DNA of 64,000 nucleotides, from positions 186,001-250,000 of the forward strand of contig NZ_JAIOUO010000002.1 in the NCBI RefSeq assembly GCF_019931195.1, in the 5' to 3' direction. The stretch's first letter is position 1. Each line of letters begins with the position of its first letter. Made by a program: the position numbers and the translations under genes. The notes beneath the pieces were generated by a model that saw only the letters and a list, made by a program, of their open reading frames with translations, did not search any database and was not told the DNA's origin. The stretch is from Marinobacter sp. F4216 (GTDB lineage Bacteria; Pseudomonadota; Gammaproteobacteria; Pseudomonadales; Oleiphilaceae). This document shows positions 8,214 through 15,646 of this stretch, one piece after another.

Positions 8214-8736
8214 AGCTGCTATTCGGCTATTTGCCGTCGCATCAAGCTGACTGCTGCACAGGGCGGCTTTGTTGGCTCTGACGCACGTTATAGCTTGATA
8301 GAATCTGGTCGTAATCCAAATGCACGATTTCGCCCCTGAATTCTTCAGAGCCCTTATCCCAAGGGAGAAATATTCGAACTGAAAGTTCCATCTTTTGACC
8401 GCCACCGACCCATTTTTTTCAGTTCCCAGCAAGTGGACGCGAGACCAGAGACACACCGTTTTCCCCTGGATTAACCGGGCTGGTTTACCGCAGACAGCGA
8501 GCACCTGGGGTGTGTTGTTTGGTTTTTGTATCGCCCTGATGGCTGTGCCGATACCTGCATGCCTGGCCATTGTTCGTTATCCGATCCTGTGGAAGTGCTA
8601 CGCCCGTGGGAAGGGAGAACGCTTAATCAGGAGACATACAAAACAATTCAGGGTGCTGTGCAGTATGATTTCTGGTGGTTGCCGGTCACTGCTTTTTGGC
8701 CGATGCAGGGTGAGGCATGTTCATATAGACACCACC
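8214..8736. other. No convincing gene
   Basis: About 520 bases between two minus-strand genes. Short frames on both strands lack ribosome sites and family resemblance. I see no attC, terminator or repeat here. It may hold degraded cassette DNA. Confidence 0.5.
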
Positions 8737-8943
8737 TTATTTAAGCTCTGCCAGCATCTGATTTAACCTCTTCTCTTTTGTCGCATCGCGCTTTGCTTGG
8801 TTAATCCAGCCTATGTAGTCATTCTGCTGATAAGCAGGCCGATTAAGATAATCCTGCATCAGCGACTGCTCTTCTAACACCGCCTTTACAAAGGAAGGCA
8901 TGGGATGCCGATCGCGCTCCAGCTTAGAGACGTCTTTTGCCAT
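8737..8943 (-). CDS. Short YdeI/OmpD-associated (OmdA-type) protein
   Basis: A 68-residue protein. The sequence HPMPSFVKAVLEE, then RPAYQQNDYIGWINQAKR and RLNQMLAEL is typical of the small YdeI/OmpD-associated family, which ends in a conserved glycine-tyrosine-methionine tail; that tail is missing, so the gene is slightly shortened. The ATG at 8943 is preceded by AACGAGG; a longer frame to 9060 has no family support. Related proteins have been linked to bacteriocin or cationic-peptide tolerance, but this subfamily has no proven role. It is a likely cassette gene by strand and size; no attC is visible. Confidence 0.65.
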   Translation of the reverse strand: MAKDVSKLERDRHPMPSFVKAVLEEQSLMQDYLNRPAYQQNDYIGWINQAKRDATKEKRLNQMLAELK

Positions 8944-9119
8944 GACGTGGCCTCGTTCAATTCGAATAACGGTGGTAATTGTGGATCGGCAGGCCTTGGA
9001 CAACCGTGACTTGCAGTCGTCATTAGAAATTTGGGGAGTCCCTGGTCGCCAAGCGGACATACAGAATTGAGGGTCGATACGCCGTAAAGCTGAGCCTGAA
9101 AACGATGCACTTCATAAGA

Positions 9120-9323
9120 TCGTTTTAAGCATTTTTTCTCAAGAGCATACCTCTGGAGATCAAATTCATAGAACTTCGTCCCGGGAGTGAGATTGAAAAA
9201 ATATGGCTCGATTTCCCCTTCAAAATTTTGATACGACAGATCAATATCGAGTCACTCTGCATGTTCAAACATCAGTGCTCTTAATTCATTGCTATCCGCG
9301 GGGAACACAATATCCCTAATCAT
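9120..9323 (-). pseudogene. N-terminal remnant of a GNAT acetyltransferase gene
   Basis: Reading the minus strand from the ATG at 9323 gives MIRDIVFPADSNELRALMF, then an in-frame TGA at 9254-9252, then LDIDLSYQNFEGEIEPYF and a TPG motif. This is the usual N-terminal pattern of GNAT proteins (helix 1, then a D-LSFQ-F-E segment, then LPG). The acetyl-CoA-binding core is absent: downstream the frame loses resemblance. The internal stop and missing core make it a decayed gene. A GNAT C-terminal fragment at 13770 is unlikely to be its other half. Confidence 0.5.
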
Positions 9324-9386
9324 TAACAACCATTCCCTGTTTCGAAACGTTGGTTACCACCTTCAGCGCATGCGCTCGTTTAGGAC

Positions 9387-9692
9387 TCACTCAAAAACCG
9401 GCCTCATAAAGCTACGCTCGCTACTGACTACGCATCGAGTCTGCTCTGCATAGTGAAATGCCGCCTGGCAATCCGCATCGTCGAACGAGGCCACGCGATA
9501 CCGTTCGTAGGAGGCCAGCGAGTCGAAACTGAATAAGGCGATAGCAATGTTATTTGCGCCTTCGGACGGCAGGAAATACCCATGATGCTGGCCGCCAAAT
9601 TTATGGACCAGAGGTATCCACATTTTGGCGTAGCACTCGAACTCGTCGACCTTGTAGGGATCTATCGTGTATCTCAGATAACAGGTAACCAC
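9387..9692 (-). CDS. NIPSNAP family protein
   Basis: A 101-residue protein of the NIPSNAP family (dimeric alpha-beta barrel). It has the opening strand VTCYLRYTIDPYKVDEFECY, the central GQHHGYFLP strand, and the FSFDSLASYERYR helix. Such proteins are small oxygenase-like or ligand-binding barrels of mostly unknown role. A degenerate attC (9714-9776) lies just upstream, so the gene looks like a cassette. Its own trailing site is unclear: the 60 bases after its stop contain TTGGTTACC and CGTTTAGG but no good pair of cores. Confidence 0.8.
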   Translation of the reverse strand: MVTCYLRYTIDPYKVDEFECYAKMWIPLVHKFGGQHHGYFLPSEGANNIAIALFSFDSLASYERYRVASFDDADCQAAFHYAEQTRCVVSSERSFMRPVFE

Positions 9693-9713
9693 TTGAGCTC
9701 CCTTTCAGCCTTG

Positions 9714-9776
9714 TTTTTTACGCCGCTCGGCGCGGCCGCTATGCAGTAATTGTCACGGTAACCCGTTTGGTTAAAA
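9714..9776 (-). repeat. Degenerate attC candidate
   Basis: The low end TTTTTAC-GCCGCTCGGCG resembles the TTTTAAC-GCTGAGCGAAGCGGCG end of the site at 16973 with small deletions; the high end is GTTAAAA. It lies between the NIPSNAP gene and the PNPOx-like gene, as a cassette boundary would. Confidence 0.4.
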
Positions 9777-9792
9777 TCATTCTCGAATTGGC

Positions 9793-10284
9793 TCACTTCC
9801 AGAGCCCATCGCACATTGCAGGATAGGTTGCAGGAGAAAAGGCATCGAACTTAATATCCCGCACCCGAGTCAAATCACTCCAGAGTAATTTGTGCCCCTT
9901 CAATTTGCTGGTGATCCGGATAGCGTTTTGGAGCTTTTCAATTTCTTCCTGGGTGGCTTTCCGGGGCTCACTCACTTCTCCAAACAAACGCACAGCCGGC
10001 GCCGATTTAAACTGCCCTTTAAAAAGGGACTTTAACCAAAATTTGGTGTTGCTGTTTACACCCATGAGGCAGACTCGCTTATTGTGCTCAAAGTTTTTCG
10101 GCATGGCTTGCGAGTACGCATCGAAGTAATAGCCCGTCATATCATCTCGGAAGAACACATGGCCTATGGGCGTCACGTGAGGGTTCCCATCACAATCGAC
10201 CGTTGCGATGGAAAAAAAGCGGTTAGACCTCTTGGCATTGGCAAGAACTTCCAGGATTTCAGACCAGTTTTTCCCTATATCCAT
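9793..10284 (-). CDS. Pyridoxamine 5'-phosphate oxidase-fold protein
   Basis: A 163-residue split-barrel flavin-binding-type protein. The N-terminal helix (ILEVLANAKRSNRFFSIATVD) leads to NPHVTPIGHVFF and a YYFDAYSQAMPKNFEHNKRV segment, the characteristic FMN-phosphate region of the PNPOx-like superfamily. Such proteins bind FMN, F420 or haem and act as small oxidoreductases; true pyridoxal-phosphate synthesis is unlikely given the missing C-terminal dimerisation segment. It is flanked by cassette-boundary elements (9714-9776 below, 10322-10385 above), hence a probable integron cassette gene. Confidence 0.8.
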   Translation of the reverse strand: MDIGKNWSEILEVLANAKRSNRFFSIATVDCDGNPHVTPIGHVFFRDDMTGYYFDAYSQAMPKNFEHNKRVCLMGVNSNTKFWLKSLFKGQFKSAPAVRLFGEVSEPRKATQEEIEKLQNAIRITSKLKGHKLLWSDLTRVRDIKFDAFSPATYPAMCDGLWK

Positions 10285-10321
10285 ATCCTATTCCCTCAGG
10301 TTGGGTGGCACGTTTTTACAG

Positions 10322-10385
10322 CTTACTAACTTGAGTTTGCATTAAACCGAAAGAGCCGCCTTACGGCTAAACCTGGTTCACAGGA
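10322..10385 (-). repeat. Cassette-boundary element, copy 2, with gene-free flank
   Basis: It contains ACTAAC followed by TTTGCATTAAACCG, a small hairpin AGCCG-CCTTA-CGGCT, and CTAAACCTG, matching the layout of copy 1 at 4339-4403. The rest of the gap to 10611 holds no gene; one copy of a GGTCGC-AAAGCGGAC motif (10455-10473) and the phrase GATAACGTCTG are the only other structures noticed. Confidence 0.4.
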
Positions 10386-10611
10386 TTGATCCGCGGTGTT
10401 GCTGCGGTGAGAGAAAGGGATTAGGCGTCCGATCGCTAGGTGATCCGGCCAGACGGTCGCAAAGCGGACATTCAGATTGGCTGATAACGTCTGTGCAGAA
10501 CGGTGAGAAAGCCGCGGAGAAGTGCAGGGTGTATATCCGATGCCTGACCCGGCAATTTCGCGATGGAGTCCACGCAGCGGGTTTCAGCGCTCACCGATTA
10601 GGTAGCTGCTG

Positions 10612-11646
10612 TTAGCGAGCCTCCTGATAGGAAACCATGCGCTGCTTGTCTTCGTCCCAAAGGGCATAACGAAAGCAGTCTGCTATATCCCTCGGCGCGA
10701 GGGTGGTGGTCAACGGCGATTGTAGCTCCGGAATCGCCGCCATCACCTCGGGAAGGCGATAAAAAGGAATTCGGACGTTGAGATGATGGATATGATGAAA
10801 GCCAATGTTCCCGCTAAACCACTGCATGACCCGATTCATCCGCATGAAACTTGAAGACTCCAGGGCTCCCCGGTAATAGGTCCAGGCTTCTGGCGACGCA
10901 ATCTGCATACGCCGGAAACTGTGCTGGGCAAAAAACAGGTAGCACCCCAACGCGGAGGCAACAAACATAGGCAGCAGGACGACAAAAAATGCCAGGCTGA
11001 AGCCACCCAGCCACCAAAGCAGTCCTATCAGCCCGAAGTGAGCGATCAGCGCAACAAGGGAGTCAAGATGTTGGGCCGGGGACCGAATCAACGGTATGAG
11101 CGTGATATTGAGGCCGAAAACGATCGGATAACTCAGTACCACCACCAAAGGGTGACGCTGAACGCGATAGGCGAAGCGCTGCCACCGCGTTGAAGCCTGC
11201 CAGATCCGGGTGGTCAAAAGCGGAAACGCCCCCACACTGGCGTCGGAGATCTGCCCCACATGGCCATGATGATAGTTGTGGCTTGCTCTCCAGGAGCGGG
11301 TTGGCGTTAGGACAAAAGCGCCATAGGTATGAAAAAGCCAGTAAGCAGCGCGTGAGTCTTTGAGAATGGCCCCGTGAAGGTAATCGTGGAAGGTGATAAA
11401 GGCCCGTACCATCAAAAGTGCGCCCAGCAGGGAACACACAAGCCGAAGGGGCCACCACGGAAGCGCTCCGGCGGCTATCAGGGCCGCGATCATTAACCCG
11501 AAAGTCGGGCCGACCTGCCACCAACTTTGAGCATAAGACTCTTCAACGTAAGGTTTGGTGGCTTGAAGCAGCTCCCGGCCTACCCGGATATCAGCACTGT
11601 GTTCGGGCAGACTGCTGTTCATTTTCTGGATATCGTTCTGACGCAT
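10612..11646 (-). CDS. Membrane fatty acid desaturase (DesA/delta-12 type)
   Basis: A 344-residue integral membrane di-iron desaturase. The three histidine boxes are present: HDYLH near residue 98, HNYHHGH near 134 and HHIHH near 285. Four or so hydrophobic helices surround them (about 47-85, 185-250). It introduces a double bond into acyl chains in the inner membrane, and so may adjust membrane fluidity. AGGAGGGGC precedes the ATG. It is larger than most cassette genes and lies in the cassette strand between the element at 10322 and the YnfA gene; whether it is a cassette or an independent insertion is unclear. Confidence 0.9.
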   Translation of the reverse strand: MRQNDIQKMNSSLPEHSADIRVGRELLQATKPYVEESYAQSWWQVGPTFGLMIAALIAAGALPWWPLRLVCSLLGALLMVRAFITFHDYLHGAILKDSRAAYWLFHTYGAFVLTPTRSWRASHNYHHGHVGQISDASVGAFPLLTTRIWQASTRWQRFAYRVQRHPLVVVLSYPIVFGLNITLIPLIRSPAQHLDSLVALIAHFGLIGLLWWLGGFSLAFFVVLLPMFVASALGCYLFFAQHSFRRMQIASPEAWTYYRGALESSSFMRMNRVMQWFSGNIGFHHIHHLNVRIPFYRLPEVMAAIPELQSPLTTTLAPRDIADCFRYALWDEDKQRMVSYQEAR

Positions 11647-11850
11647 TGTCCGCCCCTCCTTGCCTTAAAATTAAATCTTGAGGCATGGAATTTCCAGTTC
11701 CTCCTGCTCCTCAGATATCACTGTGTCAATCGAGCGGGCAAGCTCCAGTGCTTGGCGGAAAGAGTAGCGGCCCCTCGTGGAGGCTTTTCTGGTAACTGGG
11801 CAGAACCCTGGGTCGCAAAGCGGACGCCCGGAACGGGCCACAACAGTTGG

Positions 11851-12183
11851 TTATGTGGTGCGCGGCGCATACATGATGATTGCCATACCTAGCAGGGCAA
11901 CGGCTGAGCCAACCAAATCCCAAGCGGTTGGCCGAATACCATCGACCGCCCAAAGCCACACAATAGCCATAAGAATATACACACCACCATACGCAGCATA
12001 GACCCTGCCAGCAGCCGTGGGATGTAGCGACAGTAACCACGCAAATGCTGCAAGACTCAGTGCACCAGGCACCAGAAGCCAGATGGTTTTGCCCTCTCGA
12101 AGCCAGAGGTAAGGCAAGTAACAACCAACAATCTCTGCCAATGCGGTGACGAGAAAAAGACCGAGTGTTTTCAGTTCAGGCAA
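11851..12183 (-). CDS. YnfA family small membrane protein (UPF0060)
   Basis: A 110-residue protein with four predicted helices (about 5-23, 31-50, 59-79, 85-105), matching the YnfA/UPF0060 family, which resembles small multidrug resistance transporters. Typical motifs are [24 protein letters not shown] and RPTAWDLVG. The start codon appears to be TTG at 12183 with AGAGG upstream. A family role in dye and biocide efflux has been reported for E. coli YnfA. The candidate attC at 12209-12274 lies immediately upstream, making this a probable cassette gene. Confidence 0.88.
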   Translation of the reverse strand: MPELKTLGLFLVTALAEIVGCYLPYLWLREGKTIWLLVPGALSLAAFAWLLSLHPTAAGRVYAAYGGVYILMAIVWLWAVDGIRPTAWDLVGSAVALLGMAIIMYAPRTT

Positions 12184-12208
12184 AGAAATTGACCTCTTGG
12201 TAATGACA

Positions 12209-12274
12209 CATAACGTTGAGCTTTGCGGCTGCCGGTGCGCAGCACCGGCAGCCCGAAACAGTGACTTGTTAGTT
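12209..12274 (-). repeat. Candidate attC site (type A)
   Basis: 66 bases from ACATAAC to GTTAGTT. The arms GGCTGCCGGTGC and GCACCGGCAGCC pair perfectly around a GCA loop, with outer boxes TAACGTTGAGC and GTGACTTGTTA. Near-identical in layout and sequence to 3854-3921. It is the clearest attC candidate in the window. Confidence 0.8.
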
Positions 12275-12386
12275 GCCGGTTTCCCGCCCAGCCACCCAGC
12301 TTACATAATTACTTCTCTGTAGCTTGCACGATCCCGGACGGATGGTGGAGGCGGCAACACCCGAAATTCGGGGATTTTGCAGAGAT

Positions 12387-12599
12387 TTACGCGGAGAACA
12401 GCCGAACTTTGGCAAAGATCTGGCTGGACTTCCCTGATTTTCCACCTTTGACAACATCCCCAAATGCCACGAGCATTGTCACCATGTGAACATGTTCTGG
12501 TGGCTGCCCCAATCCCTCCGACAGCGCTGACGTCAAGCCCACCTGAAATGCAATCCTGTTTTCCTCTGTCCATGCTGATGGAAGATACAGCGTTGCCAT
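12387..12599 (-). CDS. Short hypothetical protein, possibly frameshifted
   Basis: A 70-residue frame beginning MATLYLPSAWTEENRIAF and continuing with an amphipathic helix (ALSEGLGQPPEHVH) and a VTMLVAFGD strand. The helix-strand layout recalls the tautomerase fold, but the catalytic N-terminal proline is absent. A second frame (12269-12463) overlaps its 3' part and ends exactly in the attC core at 12268-12274, as real cassette genes here do. A frameshift joining the two frames is therefore possible. No family is firmly recognised. Confidence 0.4.
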   Translation of the reverse strand: MATLYLPSAWTEENRIAFQVGLTSALSEGLGQPPEHVHMVTMLVAFGDVVKGGKSGKSSQIFAKVRLFSA

Positions 12600-12646
12600 T
12601 ACGCTATCCCGTTGCTGCGGACATTCCTACAAAAGAGGATTACTGT

Positions 12647-13145
12647 TCAGGACCGGAGGCTACCCGCCATTTTTAAACCACCCGCGGAAACGGCGTAGAT
12701 CCCAGATGGCCCCGCCGACTCTTCGATCAACGGCCGAAACAGGCGCCGGTACTCGCCAGGCGTCAGGCCCGTCAACCGCTTGAATAGGCGGCGGAAGAAA
12801 GATAGATCCTCGTAACCGACCTCCAAACTCACTTCTTCCACGGATAGCCTGCCTTCTTCCAACTGACGCTTGGCCGCTTCGATTCGAAGGTTCTGCAAAT
12901 ACTCGATCATTGAAGAGCCGGTGGCCGCCTTGAAGCGACGCTTGAGTGTTCTCTCTGGCAGAGAGGAGGCCTCCACCAAAAGAGAGATGGCCGCCGGATC
13001 ACGGTAATGCTCTTTAAGCCACTCCTCGCATTTGCGTACCGCCGAGTCAGCGTGATGGATTTGCCGCACCAGGCCCGTAAACGGCAACTGGCCTTCTTCA
13101 TGCCATTTCAGCAGGTACACTTTTGCAATGCGAAGCGCTTCGCCA
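12647..13145 (-). pseudogene. N-truncated AraC-family regulator (GlxA type)
   Basis: About 160 codons of the C-terminal part remain: a connecting helix (EALRIAKVYLLKWHEEGQ), then the two helix-turn-helix motifs (ISLLVEASSLPERTLKRRF and SVEEVSLEVGYEDLSFFRRL) and the terminal GLTPGEYRR motif. The DJ-1/PfpI-like sensor domain of GlxA-type regulators, about 180 residues, is absent. The frame can be read further (to 13303), but that part is the antisense of the OsmC gene and bears no family resemblance. A deletion has apparently joined the middle of this gene to the very start of the divergent osmC-like gene. Probably inactive, although a bare DNA-binding domain could still be made. Confidence 0.7.
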
Positions 13146-13148
13146 AAG

Positions 13149-13715
13149 ATGAACGCACATGTGGATATCCAAAACCGCAACGGACTTGACCTGAACCAGA
13201 TGGGCCAGACAGTCGCAGCCCTGAAGAATGACCCAAGTCTTGCCCAATTCGAATTCCGGGCAAGCAACCAGTGGATGAATGGTGGTGAAAACCGCTCAAC
13301 CATTCGAGGCTTCTACGGCGCCGGCGCCGAAGATGAATCTCGTCAGGCGGACTTTGTCTTCACCAATGGAGAACCGCCTGTTTTGCTGGGCAACAACGAA
13401 GGCGCAAACCCGGTGGAATTCCTGCTGCACGCGCTGGCCGGCTGTGTCACCACTACCACTGTATTGCATGCGGCGGCACGGGGCATCACCATACGGAAGT
13501 TATCGACCAGGCTGTCTGGCAATATCAACCTGGAGGGGTTGCTGGCGCTGAATGACGAAGCTACCGTCGGCTACGAGAGCATCCGCACCCTGATGGATAT
13601 CGAGGCCGACTGCAGTGAAGAAGAGCTGAATGAACTGCTGTCGTTCGCCAAGGACCATTCACCCGTGTGCAACACTATTTGCCGGCCAGTTCAGGTCTCG
13701 CTTGAGCGGGTTTGA
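13149..13715 (+). CDS. OsmC family protein
   Basis: A 188-residue OsmC-like protein. Visible are the SxxQ-type opening strand (RASNQWMNGGENRSTIRGFYGAG), the GNNEGANPVEFLLHALAGCVTT core with the first catalytic cysteine near residue 98, and the late DHSPVCNTICRP segment holding the second cysteine. OsmC/Ohr-type proteins reduce organic hydroperoxides through this cysteine pair, although this long subfamily is less well studied. The ATG at 13149 has no clear ribosome site; the sequence just upstream belongs to the truncated AraC gene, so its original promoter has probably been lost by the same deletion. Confidence 0.85.
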   Translation: MNAHVDIQNRNGLDLNQMGQTVAALKNDPSLAQFEFRASNQWMNGGENRSTIRGFYGAGAEDESRQADFVFTNGEPPVLLGNNEGANPVEFLLHALAGCVTTTTVLHAAARGITIRKLSTRLSGNINLEGLLALNDEATVGYESIRTLMDIEADCSEEELNELLSFAKDHSPVCNTICRPVQVSLERV

Positions 13716-13769
13716 CAGAAGGTCCGAGGCGGGGGAGCTCGTCTCGGACTCGTTTGTTTGACGTGCTTG

Positions 13770-13919
13770 TTACATGTTCTTTCGGTAAACAACTTCGTGC
13801 GCCACATATCCACGCTTCTCATAAAACCGCCGCGCAATCTCGTTTGCACGCAATACCGAGAGCTTTATGATCGACAAGCCAAGGGATTTACAAAAGCCTT
13901 CTACTCGTATTCGGTATAA
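13770..13919 (-). pseudogene. C-terminal fragment of a GNAT acetyltransferase
   Basis: The last 50 codons resemble the end of a GNAT domain: EGFCKSLGLSIIKLSVLRAN followed by EIARRFYEKRGYV, the motif B helix and strand. Motif A with the acetyl-CoA pyrophosphate loop is missing; upstream codons run into a candidate attC. It is likely a cassette gene cut short by recombination or deletion. Confidence 0.65.
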
Positions 13920-13936
13920 GTCATAGACATTTAAGG

Positions 13937-14010
13937 TCCACGTTGACCCGCGTCTGGCAGGGCAACTGAAACGGGCCCTTTCAGGCGTCGGTTCCGATGC
14001 GTTGTTAGGG
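13937..14010 (-). repeat. attC-like boundary with hairpin
   Basis: GTTAGGG at 14004-14010 contains the stop codon of the coiled-coil gene, as at other boundaries here. An inner hairpin CTGAAA-CGGGCCC-TTTCAG is present. The lower core is not clear. Confidence 0.4.
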
Positions 14011-14532
14011 GCGGGAATGCGTAATAGACCGGGCCAATGATCGCCTCCAGCGGAACCCAAACACGATCGCTAGGGAGGTAAAAATACCCCCTCCGATGGC
14101 ACAAGCAACGCTTACCTTCTTGGCCAGTCTCAACCGTTCCCGCCCCTGGCTCAATTTCAGCTCACCTGCGTGAAGTCGCTCTTCCCCGGCGTCAACCTTT
14201 TCTTGTCCCTCGGCAACCTGTTTTTCTCCCTCGGCGATCTGCTCTCTACCCTCCTTCAGGCCCTTTCCGGCGTTTAGCAGTTTGTCCGACCACTTCAGGA
14301 ACAGGTTGTCTTCAGCTTGCTCGTACTCCGCCTTACCCTCGGACAACTCACGTCTTCCCGCGCGCAGGTCAACCTTGCCTTCCTCCATCGCAGACTGTCC
14401 TTCTTCTAGCCGCCTTTCTCCTTCGGCTATTCGGATTTCCCCGGCAGTAATGATTTTAGCGAGAAACAGATAGCCAGCTCCCGACGCAACAGCCAATAGA
14501 ATAAGGATTAGTAGCGTAAGAATCCTACCCAT
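14005..14532 (-). CDS. Glycine-heptad coiled-coil protein with two membrane helices
   Basis: A 175-residue protein I cannot place in a named family. A hydrophobic helix (residues 5-27) is followed by about 110 charged residues with glycine at every seventh position: GERRLEE, GQSAMEE, GKVDLRA, GRRELSE, GKAEYEQ, a short break, then GREQIAE, GEKQVAE, GQEKVDA, GEERLHA, GELKLSQ. A second hydrophobic helix (about 142-162, VACAIGGGIFTSLAIVFGF) and a basic tail end it. The layout suggests a helical rod lying outside one face of the inner membrane. A lipoprotein at 39562 has the same heptad pattern. It is a probable cassette gene between attC-like sites at 13937 and 14556. Confidence 0.72.
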   Translation of the reverse strand: MGRILTLLILILLAVASGAGYLFLAKIITAGEIRIAEGERRLEEGQSAMEEGKVDLRAGRRELSEGKAEYEQAEDNLFLKWSDKLLNAGKGLKEGREQIAEGEKQVAEGQEKVDAGEERLHAGELKLSQGRERLRLAKKVSVACAIGGGIFTSLAIVFGFRWRRSLARSITHSRP

Positions 14533-14555
14533 ATTGTTTGCTCCGTACTTTTGTG

Positions 14556-14713
14556 ACCTAACGCCAGGGTGTAACGGCCGTAATTTCTTTTAGGGCTCTG
14601 GCCCATGGCAGGCCCCCTCTAGTTAGTGTCGGGTTTATGACCGTCCACTAAAGTGGTGCAAGATCAGACCTGCGCGGTTTCTTGCGCAGGTCCGGTGGAA
14701 TGATTCGTTAGGC
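14556..14713 (-). repeat. Candidate long attC site
   Basis: Both ends match the consensus: ACCTAAC (14556-14562, RYYYAAC) and GTTAGGC (14707-14713, GTTRRRY). The 158-base length is above the usual range, but internal hairpins (for example CCTGCGC-GGTTTCTT-GCGCAGG) could shorten it when folded. It separates the hydratase and coiled-coil genes. Confidence 0.6.
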
Positions 14714-14729
14714 CATCTTCGGGCGATGC

Positions 14730-15551
14730 TTATGCTGAGAATTTGACCCTAAGCCCTGGCATTGCAACGCCGTGTAGTTCGGATCGCCAAGTTTCACCTT
14801 CCTTAATGGACTGCGCGGTGGTAATCGTCCCAGTAGTTACAATTTCTCCTGCGCTCAGAGGTGCGTGGTTGCCTTGTTTAGCCAGCACTGAGACCAAATG
14901 GGCAATGGCGGCGAGCGGGTTGCCCAAGACGTTCGATCCCTTGCCAGTTTCGATGTGTCGCCCGTCGCAGGACAAATCTAGCGAGAAGGACTCAAGTGCA
15001 GCAACTGGATCGCTCCCTAATTTGGCAAGCGGTAGTGCCGGTCCGATCAGCAGCGTACCGTGGAGTGCCCAGTCGGCAACAGTATCAGGGGCCTGGAACT
15101 TCCAGCCGGGGTAGTGCGACTGCACTATTTCGAACCCATGCGCCACCCAATCGATGGCGTCTAGAACGCCGCGAAGCCCACCTTCGGCACGAGGGGTTGA
15201 GTGAAAGTGAAGAACGATTTCGGGTTCGATTTTCGGCTCGGCAAAATTGCTGAGCGGGCATGTCGCGATTGTGTCTTTCAGCTGGACGACCGTTGTGTCG
15301 TAGATGTACGCCCAGATCGGCTCCCGAACCCCAAATTTTGACCACATATCCGGGTTGGTGAATCCGATCTTCCGACCAACGGGCCTAGCACCTTCAGCCA
15401 GTCGTGCGTCGTGAATAAGATTCGCGACCTCATAGGCGGCAGACAAATCGAAGGCTGGCAGACGATCTGTAATTGGCCGAATCTGGCGCATCGAGTCTTG
15501 CGCTGCTTTCACTTCCAGCGCAAGTGCGTGAAGGTCGAGTGAGGTCGGCAT
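14730..15551 (-). CDS. 2-keto-4-pentenoate hydratase / 4-oxalocrotonate decarboxylase family protein
   Basis: A 273-residue member of the fumarylacetoacetate hydrolase-fold hydratase/decarboxylase group (MhpD, DmpH). Recognisable are GRKIGFTNPDMWSKFGV, the metal-ligand EPKIEPEIVLHF segment (two acidic residues plus a third downstream), GFEIVQSHYPGWKF and LGNPLAAIAHLVSVLAKQG. Such enzymes hydrate 2-hydroxydienoates or decarboxylate oxalocrotonate in meta-cleavage pathways. No other pathway genes lie nearby, so here it is an isolated accessory gene. A candidate attC with consensus ends follows its stop codon (14556-14713), supporting a cassette origin, though at 822 bases it is long for one. 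Confidence 0.85.
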   Translation of the reverse strand: MPTSLDLHALALEVKAAQDSMRQIRPITDRLPAFDLSAAYEVANLIHDARLAEGARPVGRKIGFTNPDMWSKFGVREPIWAYIYDTTVVQLKDTIATCPLSNFAEPKIEPEIVLHFHSTPRAEGGLRGVLDAIDWVAHGFEIVQSHYPGWKFQAPDTVADWALHGTLLIGPALPLAKLGSDPVAALESFSLDLSCDGRHIETGKGSNVLGNPLAAIAHLVSVLAKQGNHAPLSAGEIVTTGTITTAQSIKEGETWRSELHGVAMPGLRVKFSA

Positions 15552-15646
15552 CGTAGGTTCTCCGGTTGACCGTTTGGTTATGCATTCCTGGGCTAGCCTT
15601 GGGCACTACTTTCAAGCGTTGAAAGTTCATTTCCGCCACTGTCCCT

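Noticed and set aside
8214..8570. N-terminal extension of the SAM methyltransferase
   Set aside because: The extension has no family resemblance; the ATG at 8213 gives a normal-length enzyme.
8395..8766. Plus-strand frame in the gene-free stretch
   Set aside because: No ribosome site or family; overlaps the end of the YdeI-like gene.
10328..10385. Resemblance to a c-di-GMP riboswitch (CATTAAACC and CTAAACC phrases)
   Set aside because: The tetraloop/receptor and second ligand helix are missing, and the copy at 4339 does not keep the spacing.
12269..12463. 64-residue frame ending in the attC core
   Set aside because: No domain, and it overlaps a slightly more protein-like frame; kept only as evidence for a possible frameshift.
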